From Gluconacetobacter takamatsuzukensis (lineage in GTDB: Bacteria > Pseudomonadota > Alphaproteobacteria > Acetobacterales > Acetobacteraceae): DNA of 64,000 bases. The stretch is from the NCBI RefSeq assembly GCF_014174275.1, contig NZ_JABEQK010000015.1, positions 1 to 64,000 of the forward strand. Reading direction: 5' to 3'. The position numbers were made by a program, and so were the translations under genes. The first letter of the stretch is position 1, and every line of letters begins with the position of its first letter. Of the stretch, positions 44,307 through 53,900 are shown one piece after another. The notes under the pieces were generated by a model, which worked only from the letters and a program-made list of their open reading frames with translations, was not told the DNA's origin and did not search any database.

Positions 44307-44756
44307 ATGCTGCTTCGGCGTGACAGGGCCATGATCGCGGTGCTCATCATGCTCGACGTCGCCTTCCATGCCGGACGCACCGGCACCGTCAGCGCCGCCG
44401 ACATCGCCGAGCGCGCCGGCCTGGCCCGACGGGGGATCGAACCGCTGCTCCAGACCCTGTCGCGCTCCAGCCTGCTGGAAAGCGTGCGCGGGCCGCGCGG
44501 CGGCTACCGGCTGGGCCGCCCCCGGCGCGACATCACCGTGGCCGATATCGTCGAGGTCGCGACCGCCGACGATTCCTCGTCCGACGACGGGCCGATGGGC
44601 CAGTTGTTCACCCGCGTCATCGATCCGTGCTGGCAGAAGCTGGACGACACGGTATCGGCCCAGTGCCGCAAGCTGACCCTGGACGACCTGGTCCACCGGG
44701 CGGAATCCAGCGGCATGCGCCGCCCCCTGGCCGAGCCGATCACCTTTTCGATCTGA
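44307..44756 (+). CDS. Rrf2 family transcriptional regulator
   Basis: A 149-residue regulator started at ATG 44307, with AGGGGA upstream. The winged helix carries AADIAERAGLARRGIEPLLQTLSRSSLLESVRG in two parts near residues 30-62, then GPRGGYRLGRPRRDITVADIVE, the Rrf2 signature wing. The C-terminal half has only two Cys (DPCWQKL and AQCRKL), not the three clustered Cys of IscR-type iron-sulfur sensors. Being divergent from cysK it may act like CymR, controlling cysteine synthesis. The short palindrome GATTTAATC at 44171-44179 lies in the shared promoter region. Confidence 0.88.
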   Translation: MLLRRDRAMIAVLIMLDVAFHAGRTGTVSAADIAERAGLARRGIEPLLQTLSRSSLLESVRGPRGGYRLGRPRRDITVADIVEVATADDSSSDDGPMGQLFTRVIDPCWQKLDDTVSAQCRKLTLDDLVHRAESSGMRRPLAEPITFSI

Positions 44757-44761
44757 TTTCT

Positions 44762-44802
44762 CCCCGCCTCATGCGGGGATTGGCGGGGGTCGAACCCCCG
44801 CC
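44762..44802. terminator. two tandem hairpins between convergent genes
   Basis: CCCCGC (44762-44767) pairs with GCGGGG (44773-44778) around CTCAT. GGCGGGGGT (44782-44790) pairs with ACCCCCGCC (44794-44802) around CGA. They lie in the 51-bp gap between the Rrf2 gene and the convergent lipoprotein gene and can serve both directions. Confidence 0.6.
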
Positions 44803-44807
44803 GCCCA

Positions 44808-45356
44808 TCAGGGATGGGTGGTCGTCTTGGCGCGACGCCTGGTCGCGGTCTTGCTCGTGCTTTTCGCCGCCGCAGGGGCCGGAGTCGGCGCGGTGATCAG
44901 CGGGGTCGGCACCACCACGCCCGTCGCATCGACCGTCGCCGTCACATCCAGCGTATCGCGCGGCTGGCCGGGGCCACGGATCAGCGTCACGCCGAAATGG
45001 TCCGGCCCGGCATAGGCCGTGTTGGGCGTGTACATCACATAGGTATGATCGTTGTGATTGTACAGAAACGCCTTGCCATGCTCCGGCGCCGGCGAAACGC
45101 CGAACGAGGCATAGGCATGCTCCCCGCCCTGCTGGACCAGCACGACGCAGTTGCCGTCGTCGCTGCGCACCGCCATCGTCGTGGTCTTTTGGGCCGGCCC
45201 GGCCGACTTGACGGGGCCGACCTGGCAGACCGCCGAACGCTTCAGGTAGCCGAACGGGTCGGGCGGACCCGAGACCTGGAGCACAGGCTTGTTTTGACAT
45301 CCGGCCAGCACGGCAGACGCCGCCACCAGAATTGCAGAAGACAGTCGCACGCGCAC
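44808..45356 (-). CDS. predicted lipoprotein with a cadherin-like fragment
   Basis: A 182-residue exported protein of unknown function. The signal MRVRLSSAILVAASAVLAGC has a textbook lipobox with Cys20 as the lipidated residue. The mid region has MYTPNTAYAGPDHFGVTLIRG, which resembles the end strand of bacterial Ig/cadherin-like repeats (YTPN..F.G.D.F). The C-terminal 35 residues are Ala/Pro/Thr/Lys-rich and probably disordered. It stands alone on the minus strand, convergent with the Rrf2 gene. Confidence 0.72.
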   Translation of the reverse strand: MRVRLSSAILVAASAVLAGCQNKPVLQVSGPPDPFGYLKRSAVCQVGPVKSAGPAQKTTTMAVRSDDGNCVVLVQQGGEHAYASFGVSPAPEHGKAFLYNHNDHTYVMYTPNTAYAGPDHFGVTLIRGPGQPRDTLDVTATVDATGVVVPTPLITAPTPAPAAAKSTSKTATRRRAKTTTHP

Positions 45357-45546
45357 TCGTCAACTCCGCTCGCTCAAGAAACCGGCACGCTCCAGACGCG
45401 GCCGCGAATCGTCCGGCAACGCGCCAGGGCGCGACCGGGATGCACATAAAGACCCTACCCGATCCCCACGGATCGGCAATCTACGGATGGCCAGGGGCGG
45501 CAGAACGCGCCATGGTGCGACGGTCGGTCATGGCCCCAAAATTTGA

Positions 45547-45574
45547 TTGCCAACACTCTGGTCAGGGTTATGCT
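45547..45574 (+). promoter_or_regulatory. candidate promoter in the 316-bp gap before the secreted protein gene
   Basis: TTGCCA (45547-45552) and TATGCT (45569-45574) are 16 bp apart, about 100 bp before the ATG at 45673. The rest of 45357-45672 shows nothing else I can name. Confidence 0.4.
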
Positions 45575-45672
45575 GCCATTATAGAACGCTAGCAAGCCCA
45601 GTTCACATGCCGGTTCATGTCATCGACCACGACCCGGCGCAGCTTTCCGGTCGGTCGGGAGAAACCCCTATC

Positions 45673-46215
45673 ATGACGTTTCCCATTTGGCGCGCCACGG
45701 TCGCCGGCCTGGCCCTGGCCGGCCTGCTGAACGGCCAGGCCGCATTCGCCGCCAGCGCCTGCACCTCCTCGCCTGCGCACGAGGCCTTCGACGTGCAGGG
45801 CCTGAAGAGCGAACTGATGGTGACGGCCCTGTCGTGCAACATGCAGGACCGCTACAACGCCTTCGTCGAACGCTTCCGCCCCCGCCTGCTGGACGAGGAA
45901 GGGACGCTCAACGCCTATTTCCGCACCACCTACGGCCGCGGCGCCCAGCGCGAGCATGACGACTACATCACCCAGCTCGCCAACGTGCAGTCCGAACGCG
46001 GGCTGAAGGCCGGCACCGCCTTCTGCAACCAGCGCGCGGCGATGTTCGACGAGGTCGCGGTGCTGGAAAGCGCGCAGGACCTGGCGCACTACGCCCAGGC
46101 CAAGGACATCATCCAGCCCGCGTCGTACGAGACCTGCGCAGCACCCGAACGCGTGCTGCATACCGAGGTCCGCAGCCGCTCGCGCGCCCGCGCCGCCCGC
46201 ACCACCCGCAGCTGA
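45673..46215 (+). CDS. secreted protein of unknown function
   Basis: A 180-residue protein with a clear signal peptide (ATVAGLALAGLLNGQAAFA, cleavage near residue 27). The mature part is mostly helical with four Cys (SACTSS, LSCNMQD, AFCNQRA, ETCAAP), which could form two disulfides. The C-terminus is Arg/Ser-rich. The start at 45673 is set by the signal peptide and GGGAG upstream; the frame remains open for 42 codons before it. No family was recognised. It precedes parE by 85 bp. Confidence 0.7.
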   Translation: MTFPIWRATVAGLALAGLLNGQAAFAASACTSSPAHEAFDVQGLKSELMVTALSCNMQDRYNAFVERFRPRLLDEEGTLNAYFRTTYGRGAQREHDDYITQLANVQSERGLKAGTAFCNQRAAMFDEVAVLESAQDLAHYAQAKDIIQPASYETCAAPERVLHTEVRSRSRARAARTTRS

Positions 46216-46300
46216 CGCGCGGCACCTGCCGGGCATGGCGCGCGACCCCGCTCACGCGCCTGCTTGACAGGGAACAGGGGCGCGGAACAAAGAACAGTCC

Positions 46301-48331
46301 ATGAACGACGATCTCTTTTCCGCGCCGCGCCCGAAGCGGGGGCCCCGCCCCCGCCCGACCGAGGCCGCCGCGCCGGCTCCGGCCAACGCGGCCGAGGCGT
46401 ACGACGCCAGCGCCATCGAGGTGCTGGAGGGGCTGGAGCCCGTACGGCGCCGCCCCGGCATGTATATCGGCGGAACGGACGAGGCCGCGTATCATCACCT
46501 GGCCGCCGAAATCCTGGACAATGCGATGGACGAGGCGGTGGCCGGCCACGCCACCACCATCGATGTCGCGCTCGACGAAGGCGACTGGCTGACCATCCGC
46601 GACAACGGGCGCGGCATTCCGGTCGACCCGCACCCCAAGTTCAAGGATCGCTCGGCCCTGGAAGTCATCCTGACCACGCTGCACGCGGGCGGGAAATTCT
46701 CTGGCAAGGCCTATGCGACATCGGGCGGCCTGCACGGCGTGGGCTCGTCGGTGGTCAACGCCCTGGCCGCGCGGATGGAGGTCGAGGTCGCGCGCGACCG
46801 CACCCTGTGGCGCCAGGCCTACGAACGCGGCCATCCGGTCACGACGCTGGAAAAGGTGGGTCCCACCCAGAACCGGCGCGGCACCCAGATCCGCTTCACC
46901 CCCGATCCGCAGATCTTCGGCCGCCTCCATTTCTCCCCGGCACGCCTGTACAAGCTCTGCCGGTCCAAGGCCTATCTCTATCGCGGCGTGACCATCCGCT
47001 GGGCCTGCGACCCGGCGCTGATCCGCGACGGCGACATCCCCGCCGAGGCCGTGCTGCATTTCCCCGGCGGCGTGGCCGACAGCCTGCGCGACGAGCTGGG
47101 CACCGCCGCCCTGCTGGCCGAAATGTGGCACGGCGACGCCGACCTGCCCGTGGGGCCCGACGGCGCCGAAACCGGGCGGATGGAATGGGCGGTGGCGTTC
47201 CTCGAATCCGGGTCGTCCAGCCTCGCCTCCTACTGCAACACCATCCCCACCCCGCAGGGCGGCACCCACGAATCCGGATTCCGCACCGCCCTGCTCAAGG
47301 GCTTCCGCGCGTGGGGCGAGCAGCGGTCGAACCGCCGCGCCTCGGCGATTGCGGCCGACGACATCATGGGCATCATCGCCGCCAAACTGTCGGTCTTCAT
47401 CCGCGATCCGCAGTTCCAGGGCCAGACCAAGGAAAAGCTGACCTCGCCCGAGGCCGGCCGCCTGGTCGAGACCGCGCTGCGCGACCGGTTCGAACAATGG
47501 CTGGCCGGCCATCCGGCGCAGGCCGACAATCTGCTGGCCTTCATCATCGAACGCGCCGAGGAACGGCTGCGCCGCAAGGACCTGAAGGACACCCCGCGCA
47601 AGAGCGCCACGCGGCGCCTCCGCCTGCCGGGCAAGCTGACCGACTGCACGCGCGAAAACGCGGCCGAGACCGAGATCTTCCTGGTCGAGGGCGATTCCGC
47701 CGGCGGCTCGGCCAAGCAGGCCCGCAACCGCGAAACCCAGGCCGTCCTGCCCCTGCGCGGCAAGATCCTGAACGTCGCCAGCGCCTCGACCGAGAAGCTG
47801 CGCGCCAACCAGGAACTGCGCGATCTGGTCGAGGCCCTGGGCTGCGGCATCGGCGACCGGTTCGATGCCACGCGCCTGCGCTACGGCCGCGTCATCATCA
47901 TGACCGACGCCGACGTCGACGGCGCGCATATCGCCTCGCTGCTGATGACCTTCTTCTACCGCGAACTGCCCGAGCTGATCCGCCGGGGCCATATCTACCT
48001 GGCACAGCCTCCGCTCTACCGCCTGACCCAGGGCGGCCGGACGGTCTATGCGATGGACGATGCCGACCGCGAGCGGAAGCTGAAATCCGATTTCAAGCCC
48101 AACGCCAAGGTCGAGATCTCGCGCTTCAAGGGCCTGGGCGAAATGCCGCCGGGCGACCTGAAGCAGACGACGATGGACCCCAAGAAGCGCACGCTGCTGC
48201 AGGTCGTCACCCGGCCCGAAGACCGCGCGCTGACCAGCGACCGCGTCGAACAGCTGATGGGCCGCAAGGCGGAATCGCGCTTCCAGTTCATCCAGGAACA
48301 TGCCCGCCTGGTCGAAGAACTGGACGTCTGA
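46301..48331 (+). CDS. parE: DNA topoisomerase IV subunit B
   Basis: ATPase subunit of the enzyme that unlinks daughter chromosomes. A 676-residue GyrB/ParE protein: GHKL ATP site with EILDNAMDEAV near residue 70 and DNGRGIPVDPHP near 101, the TOPRIM domain opening EGDSAGGSAKQARNRETQA (463 onward), and MTDADVDGAHI. The TOPRIM follow-on ILNVASAS and the short overall length favour ParE over GyrB. A Pro/Ala-rich N-terminal extension of about 35 residues precedes the ATPase domain. parC is not in this window. The Shine-Dalgarno is weak. Confidence 0.9.
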   Translation: MNDDLFSAPRPKRGPRPRPTEAAAPAPANAAEAYDASAIEVLEGLEPVRRRPGMYIGGTDEAAYHHLAAEILDNAMDEAVAGHATTIDVALDEGDWLTIRDNGRGIPVDPHPKFKDRSALEVILTTLHAGGKFSGKAYATSGGLHGVGSSVVNALAARMEVEVARDRTLWRQAYERGHPVTTLEKVGPTQNRRGTQIRFTPDPQIFGRLHFSPARLYKLCRSKAYLYRGVTIRWACDPALIRDGDIPAEAVLHFPGGVADSLRDELGTAALLAEMWHGDADLPVGPDGAETGRMEWAVAFLESGSSSLASYCNTIPTPQGGTHESGFRTALLKGFRAWGEQRSNRRASAIAADDIMGIIAAKLSVFIRDPQFQGQTKEKLTSPEAGRLVETALRDRFEQWLAGHPAQADNLLAFIIERAEERLRRKDLKDTPRKSATRRLRLPGKLTDCTRENAAETEIFLVEGDSAGGSAKQARNRETQAVLPLRGKILNVASASTEKLRANQELRDLVEALGCGIGDRFDATRLRYGRVIIMTDADVDGAHIASLLMTFFYRELPELIRRGHIYLAQPPLYRLTQGGRTVYAMDDADRERKLKSDFKPNAKVEISRFKGLGEMPPGDLKQTTMDPKKRTLLQVVTRPEDRALTSDRVEQLMGRKAESRFQFIQEHARLVEELDV

Positions 48332-48374
48332 CCCCCTTGCCCGCCCCGATGCCCCCCACCCCCATGGGCAACCG

Positions 48375-49295
48375 ATGAGCACGGCCGCCCATCCCACGGC
48401 GGCCGACGAACAGCAGCACGATCCGCTGGCCGGCATGCTGCTGGTCGTGGGCGGCATGGTCTCGTTCCAGGTGGGCGGCTCGTTCGCCAAGCTGCTGTTT
48501 CCCGTCTTCGGGCCGCTGGGCACGGTCAGCCTGCGCCTGTGGATCGCCGCCATCGTGCTCGGCCTCCTGGTCCGCCCGTGGCGCGCGGCACCCGACCGGG
48601 CCACCCTCAGGCTGGTCCTGTGGTACGGCGCCTCGATCGGGGTGATGAACCTTGCCTTCTACCTGTCGCTGGACCGCCTGCCGCTGGGCGTGGCGGTGGT
48701 GGTCGAATTCCTGGGGCCGCTGACCCTGTCCCTGTCGGGCGCCCGCCGCGCGCGCGAACTGCTGCTGTTTCCCGTCATCGTCGGGGGGCTGTACCTGCTG
48801 CTGCGCCCCGGCGCGGCCTTGGCCGGCCGCCCGCTCGACCTGCTGGGCGTGGCCTACGGGCTGATGGCCGCGGCAGCCTGGGCCGCCTATATCGTGGCCG
48901 GCGGCCGGGTCAGCCGGCGCATCGACGCGGCGCGCGCCACCGCACTTGGCCAGGCCGTGGGCGCCGTGCTGGTCACGCCGCTGATGGCGGCCACCCTGCC
49001 CGTCGCCGCCGCCCATCCCCATGCCGCCCTGCTGGCCTGCTTCGTCGCCATCCTCTCCTCTGCCCTGCCCTACACGCTGGAAATGCTGGCCATGAAGCGC
49101 CTGCACCCCCGCCAGTTCGGCATCCTCACCAGCCTCGACCCGGCCGTGGCCGCCATCATCGGCCTGCTGCTGCTGGGCGAACATCTGGCCCCCGCGCAAT
49201 GGGCGGGAATCCTGTGCATCGTGCTCAGTTCGATCGCCGGCGTGCTGCTCCAGCGGCCGGGCCTTGAAGTCCCGGCGGCACTGCCCGAGGGCTGA
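48375..49295 (+). CDS. EamA/RhtA-type drug/metabolite exporter
   Basis: A 306-residue inner-membrane protein with about ten hydrophobic helices arranged as two EamA repeats. The N-terminal half has MVSFQVGGSFAKLLFP and LSLDRLPLGVAVVVEFLGPL. The latter is characteristic of the RhtA branch, which exports threonine, homoserine and related amino acids. The C-terminal half ends LGEHLAPAQWAGILCIVLSS. ATG 48375, 43 bp after parE. Substrate not determinable from sequence. Confidence 0.85.
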   Translation: MSTAAHPTAADEQQHDPLAGMLLVVGGMVSFQVGGSFAKLLFPVFGPLGTVSLRLWIAAIVLGLLVRPWRAAPDRATLRLVLWYGASIGVMNLAFYLSLDRLPLGVAVVVEFLGPLTLSLSGARRARELLLFPVIVGGLYLLLRPGAALAGRPLDLLGVAYGLMAAAAWAAYIVAGGRVSRRIDAARATALGQAVGAVLVTPLMAATLPVAAAHPHAALLACFVAILSSALPYTLEMLAMKRLHPRQFGILTSLDPAVAAIIGLLLLGEHLAPAQWAGILCIVLSSIAGVLLQRPGLEVPAALPEG

Positions 49296-49302
49296 GAGAG
49301 AC

Positions 49303-49344
49303 AAGGGCTTTGCCCTTGACCCACCAAAGGGCATAGCCCTTTGG
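49303..49344 (+). terminator. paired hairpins after the exporter gene
   Basis: AAGGGC-TTT-GCCCTT (49303-49317) is followed by CCAAAGGGC-ATA-GCCCTTTGG (49324-49344). The 9-bp second stem is perfect. The arms share an AAGGGC core, so alternative pairings between the two hairpins are possible. Confidence 0.6.
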
Positions 49345-49440
49345 AAACCCATTCGTTATCAGATCGTTGGGCGTCGGCACTCCTCACTGCGCCGGGATCG
49401 CGATAGGGTCGCAACGATCGGACAGCGAGGGGAGCGAGAC

Positions 49441-50376
49441 ATGACGGACCGCCTGGTCTTCTACAGCCGGATGGACAATCCCGAGCCCTGGCGCGCCGCC
49501 CTGCGCACGGCCTTGCCCGACCTGGCATTCGACCTGGCCGACTTCGTCACCGACCCCACCGGGATACGCTACGCCCTGGTCTGGAACGCACCGCAGGGCT
49601 TCTTCGCCCGCTTCCCCGACCTGCAGATGATCGTCAGCCTCGGCGCCGGGGTGGACGCGCTGGTGGCGCGCGACGACCTGCCCCCCGGCGTGGTCATCAC
49701 GCGACTGCAAGACCCGATGATGTCGCGGATGATGGCCAGCTACGTCCTGTTCGCCACCCTGCGCATGGCCCGCGACATTCCGGCGTTCGAGGCCGCGCAA
49801 CGCCAGCGTCGCTGGACCTTCGTCGAACCCCGCCCCCTCTCGCACACCCGCGTCGGCATCATGGGGCTGGGCGAGTTGGGACTGTTCGCGGCACGCGAAT
49901 GCGCGCGCCAGGGCTTCACGGTCAGCGGCTGGTCGCGCAGCCCGAAATCGGAACCCGGCATCGCCTGCCATGCCGGAATGGACAGCCTGCCCGCCTTCCT
50001 GGCCGGATGCGACATCCTGGTCTGCATGCTGCCCCAGACGCCGCAGACCGTCGGCCTGCTGAACGCCGAGCGCCTGGCAATGCTGCCGCAGGGCGCAGGC
50101 TTCATCAACGTCGCCCGCGGCGCCATCGTCGATCAGCAGGCCCTGCTCGCCGCCCTGCGCTCGGGCCGGATCGGCCAGGCCACGCTGGATGTCTGCACCC
50201 CCGAACCCCTGCCAGATGACCACCCGCTCTGGACCCTGGACAATGTGCTGATCACACCGCACGTCGCCTCGGTCGCCCTTCCGGACTCCGCCGCGCCACA
50301 GGTGGCCGAAAATATCCGCCGCCTGCGTGCCGGCCTGCCCGCGCACGATCCCGTCGACATCGCACGCGGCTACTGA
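49441..50376 (+). CDS. ghrA: glyoxylate/hydroxypyruvate reductase A
   Basis: Reduces glyoxylate to glycolate and hydroxypyruvate to D-glycerate with NADPH. A 311-residue D-2-hydroxyacid dehydrogenase of the GhrA branch: VSLGAGVDAL near residue 63, Rossmann MGLGELGLFAARE near 140, catalytic Arg in NVARGAIVD, Glu in TPEPLP, and His in TPHVAS. GGGGAG upstream of the ATG. It is a different branch from the dehydrogenase at 18683. A strong hairpin follows and it appears monocistronic. Confidence 0.88.
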   Translation: MTDRLVFYSRMDNPEPWRAALRTALPDLAFDLADFVTDPTGIRYALVWNAPQGFFARFPDLQMIVSLGAGVDALVARDDLPPGVVITRLQDPMMSRMMASYVLFATLRMARDIPAFEAAQRQRRWTFVEPRPLSHTRVGIMGLGELGLFAARECARQGFTVSGWSRSPKSEPGIACHAGMDSLPAFLAGCDILVCMLPQTPQTVGLLNAERLAMLPQGAGFINVARGAIVDQQALLAALRSGRIGQATLDVCTPEPLPDDHPLWTLDNVLITPHVASVALPDSAAPQVAENIRRLRAGLPAHDPVDIARGY

Positions 50377-50405
50377 GCAGGCCGCAAGGGCGTCGCGGCA
50401 CCCGT

Positions 50406-50446
50406 CCGCCACGGGCCTGTGGCATTCACAGCACAGGCCCGTGGCG
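50406..50446 (+). terminator. 16-bp-stem hairpin after ghrA
   Basis: Bases 50406-50421 are the exact reverse complement of 50431-50446 apart from loop placement: CCGCCACGGGCCTGTG pairs with CACAGGCCCGTGGCGG (50432 onward, ending at the GG before CCATG). A-rich and T-rich runs follow at 50460-50480. Confidence 0.65.
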
Positions 50447-50902
50447 GCCATGAAGATCGAAAAAAAAGCCACCCTTTTTTCAATAAAAATTCGTTCACAA
50501 ATTTCCCTGACAGTTCAATTAGATTTCTAAAATTTTAATCTTCCGCATTTCGCCGGGTGCAGACCTGCGTCTGCCGCCGGGCATCCATGTTGCAGATGGG
50601 CAACATAATGCAAGAAATCCGTAACAGGCAGTCCACGGGCGGTCGACAGGTCCGTTCCGATCATGTGTAATTTTTATTAACGCGCCGTAACAGGGCAATG
50701 ACACATGCAACAGGGAGCCCTACGCGACATCGCAATCACCGGAAATCCGGAACGAGATGGGACGTGGCCGACCGTCGAATCCGACAGGATCTTTACGATT
50801 CTGACAGATTCTTCGGTCGAAATGCCTGGCATGGCCCTTGGCGCCGAATTCTTGTCGAGACACTAGCTTACAAATCTTCACGTCAATCTCCTGGAGAAAT
50901 TC
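50447..50902 (+). promoter_or_regulatory. 456-bp upstream region of the first paired TonB receptor, with palindrome at 50587-50606
   Basis: No gene is seen. The palindrome ATGTTGC-N6-GCAACAT (50587-50606) recurs before the second receptor (57367-57386). About 100 bases after it are visibly related between the two loci, including GAAAT-CGT-ACA and GTCGACAG-CCGTT-CG segments. The stretch 50457-50540 is A/T-rich. Just before the ATG both genes read CCTGGAGAAATTC, the Shine-Dalgarno. I read the palindrome as a shared operator. Confidence 0.6.
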
Positions 50903-53900
50903 ATGGGCGATCGCCAGATAAAGCCGACGACCGCACGAACACTTCGCCGAAAGAACGTTCTTCTTCTCGCCTTCACGGCCATGAGCGGGGTGATGTACTC
51001 CTCCGCTTTCGCCCAGACGGCGGAAACGGCGACCCACACAACCCGCAAGCCCCATGTCCGGACGACCAAATCGGCCAAGGCCGTGAAGGCGACCCCGGTC
51101 ACGGCAGCGCCGGCCGCGGCGGCTCCTGCCGTCGTCGCGCCGGTCGTGGCCCCGGCAAGCCGCAACGCTTCGGTGCTCTCGGCCGCGGCCGCCGCGCCGG
51201 AAGCCCCGTCGCAGGCCGAGTCGATCATGGTCACGGGCTCGCTGTTCCGCGACCCGAACACGACCAGCGCCTCGCCGATCACGCACATCACGGCGAAAGA
51301 CCTCCAGCAGCGCGGCATCAAGACGGTGACCGACGCCCTGCAGCTTCTGTCGTCGAACGGCGCGGGCAACCTGACCAACGCCTGGTCGGCCGGCGGTGGC
51401 TTCGCGGCCGGTGCCTCGGCGCCGTCGCTGCGCGGCCTCAGCACCGACTCGACCCTGGTGCTGATGGACGGCCAGCGCCTGTCCTACTACCCGCTGGCGG
51501 ATGACGGCGAGCGCAACTTCGTCGACACCAACTGGATGCCGCAATCCATCATGCAGTCGGTCGACGTCATGCAGGATGGCGGCTCGGCCACCTACGGCGC
51601 CGACGCGGTCGCGGGCGTGGTCAACATGATCACCCGCAAGGAAATCCAGGGCTTCGAAGGCAATGCCGAAGGCGGCCTGACCCAGCGCGGCGATGCCGGC
51701 CACCAGCGCCTCTACGCCACCTACGGCCATGGCGACCTGGCGCGTGACGGCTACAATTTCTACGTCAACTCGGAATACCAGCAGGACGATCCGCTCTATT
51801 ATCGTCAGCTCGGCTATCCGTACAAGAGCGGCGACCTGACCGGTATCGGCGGTACCAACGGCAACGACAACATCCAGTCGGGCAGTTCGATTGCCAATTT
51901 CACCCCGTCGACGGTGGCGATCGCCCGTCCGGTCGACGGCTCGGGCACGGCAACAGGTCCGTGGCAGCTGCTGAATCAGTCGGCCGGATGCAACAGCCTG
52001 GGCGGCATCGTGGCGACCGGGACGGTCTCCGGCACACCTGGCGTCAGCCAGGCCTGCACCATGAACTCGCAGAAGTTCGCCCAGGTCGCCCCCGACCTGC
52101 GCCGCGTCAGCGCAACCGCGCACTTCACCGCGAACGTGACCGAGCGTTCACAGCTGGTCGCGATGTTCACGTGGTCGCAGGCCCGTTCGATCATCACCGG
52201 CACGCCGTACGGCACCTATGGCGGTTCGTCCTATACCCAGGCCGACCTCGCGACGGCGCAGAACACCTATGAGCCGGTCTACCTGGCAAACGGGTCGCTG
52301 AATCCCAACAACCCGTACGCGGCCCAGGGCGAGGAAGCGCAGATCGCCTCCCGTTTCAGCGATCTGCTCCCGACGACGACCGAGACCAGCCAGAACTTCC
52401 GCGGCTCGGTCCGTTATTCCGGCTGGGCACCGTCCAACTGGGGTTCCGACTGGAACTACGACGTCAATTTCGTCGGCATGAACACGCTGCTGAACCAGAC
52501 GATCACGGGCGTGCCGACGATCAACGGTATCGAGAACGCGATCAGCAGCGGCAGCTACAATTTCGTCGATCCGTCGCAGAACTCGCAGGCGGTCCTGAAT
52601 TCGATCGCACCGCGCAACGTGATGAACGCGCGGACGCAGGAATATTCGGGCGAAATGTCGGCCAGCAAGGGCCTGTTCCGCCTGCCGGGCGGCATGGCCA
52701 AGCTGGCGATCGGCGGCAACATCCGTTATGAAGCGCTGAACGATCCCAACGCCAACCCGCTGAACCCCGACGACCCGGGCGCGCAGTACACCAGCTACAT
52801 CAACCCGGTGAACGCGCGGGGCAGCCGCTGGGTCGAATCCGGCTTCTTCGAGGTCAATCTTCCGTTCGTGAAGATGCTGAACGTCGACGTCTCGGGCCGT
52901 TACGACAACTACTCCGAAGGCTTCAGCCACTTCTCGCCGAAGGTCGGCGTGCAGTTCAAGCCGGTCGACAAATTCACCCTGCGCGGCACCTTCTCGAACG
53001 GCTTCCGCGTTCCCAGCTTCGCTGAAACCGGCGGGTCGAATATCGGCTACACCCCCTACACGCCCACGAACGCCGCCTTCATCAACCAGCATCTCAACGC
53101 GGACGGCACGAAGGACAATTACGCGCAGAACTACTATCTGGGCGTGAACACCTCGGGCAATCCGGACCTGAAGCCGGAAACCTCGGTCAACTTCTCCGGC
53201 GGCCCGATCTTCCGCCCGACCAAGTGGCTGACCCTGAGCGCGGACTATTATTACATTCGCAAGAACCACTACATCGCGCCGAACCCGGTGCAGTATGATG
53301 TCGTGGCCGAGGATTATCTGTCCGGCGCGGCTCTTCCCGCCGGCGTGACGGTCACGCCGAGCCCGGCCGATCCGCTGCATCCCAACGCGCAGCCCAGCCC
53401 CGGCATCATCAACCTGGGTTACGTCAACACCAACAAGCTGGTCACCGACGGTTTCGACCTGTCGATCGAAATCAATACCCAACTGCCGGGCTTCCTGCAT
53501 GAGGTGCATTGGTACAGCAAGGGCAACGCGACCTTTGTCGACAAGATGAACCTGACCAACCCGGACGGTTCGGTGTACCGTTATGCCGGAACCCTGGGTC
53601 CGTACCTGGCGGTTTCCGCGTCGGGCACGCCGAAGTGGCGCGCCAACTGGTCCAACACCTTCTCCTGGAAGAAGCTGTCGGTTACCCCGACCGTCTATTA
53701 CACCAGCGGCTACAAGACGACGGCCGAGGATTACACGGGCTCCGGCACGGCCAACAATTGCGCCGACGCCCAGCTCTCCAGCTCGTTCGTCCCGACGGGC
53801 CAGTGCAAGGTCAAAGGCTGGTGGGATGTCGACCTGACGGTCAACTACCAGATCAGCCCGCGCTGGGGCGTCTATGCCAACGTCTACAACCTGCTGGGCT

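Noticed and set aside
44782-44802. tRNA T-arm-like sequence (GGGGGTTCGACCCCC on the minus strand)
   Set aside because: No matching acceptor, D-arm or anticodon arm at the right distances; a plain 9-bp terminator-like stem explains it.
46109-48604. 831-codon minus-strand open frame opposite parE
   Set aside because: Antisense shadow; ParE motifs on the plus strand are complete.
50830-50850. sigma-54-like promoter TGGCAT-N5-TTGG before TonB receptor A
   Set aside because: The -12 GC is displaced by one base and nothing similar occurs before the paralogous receptor gene.
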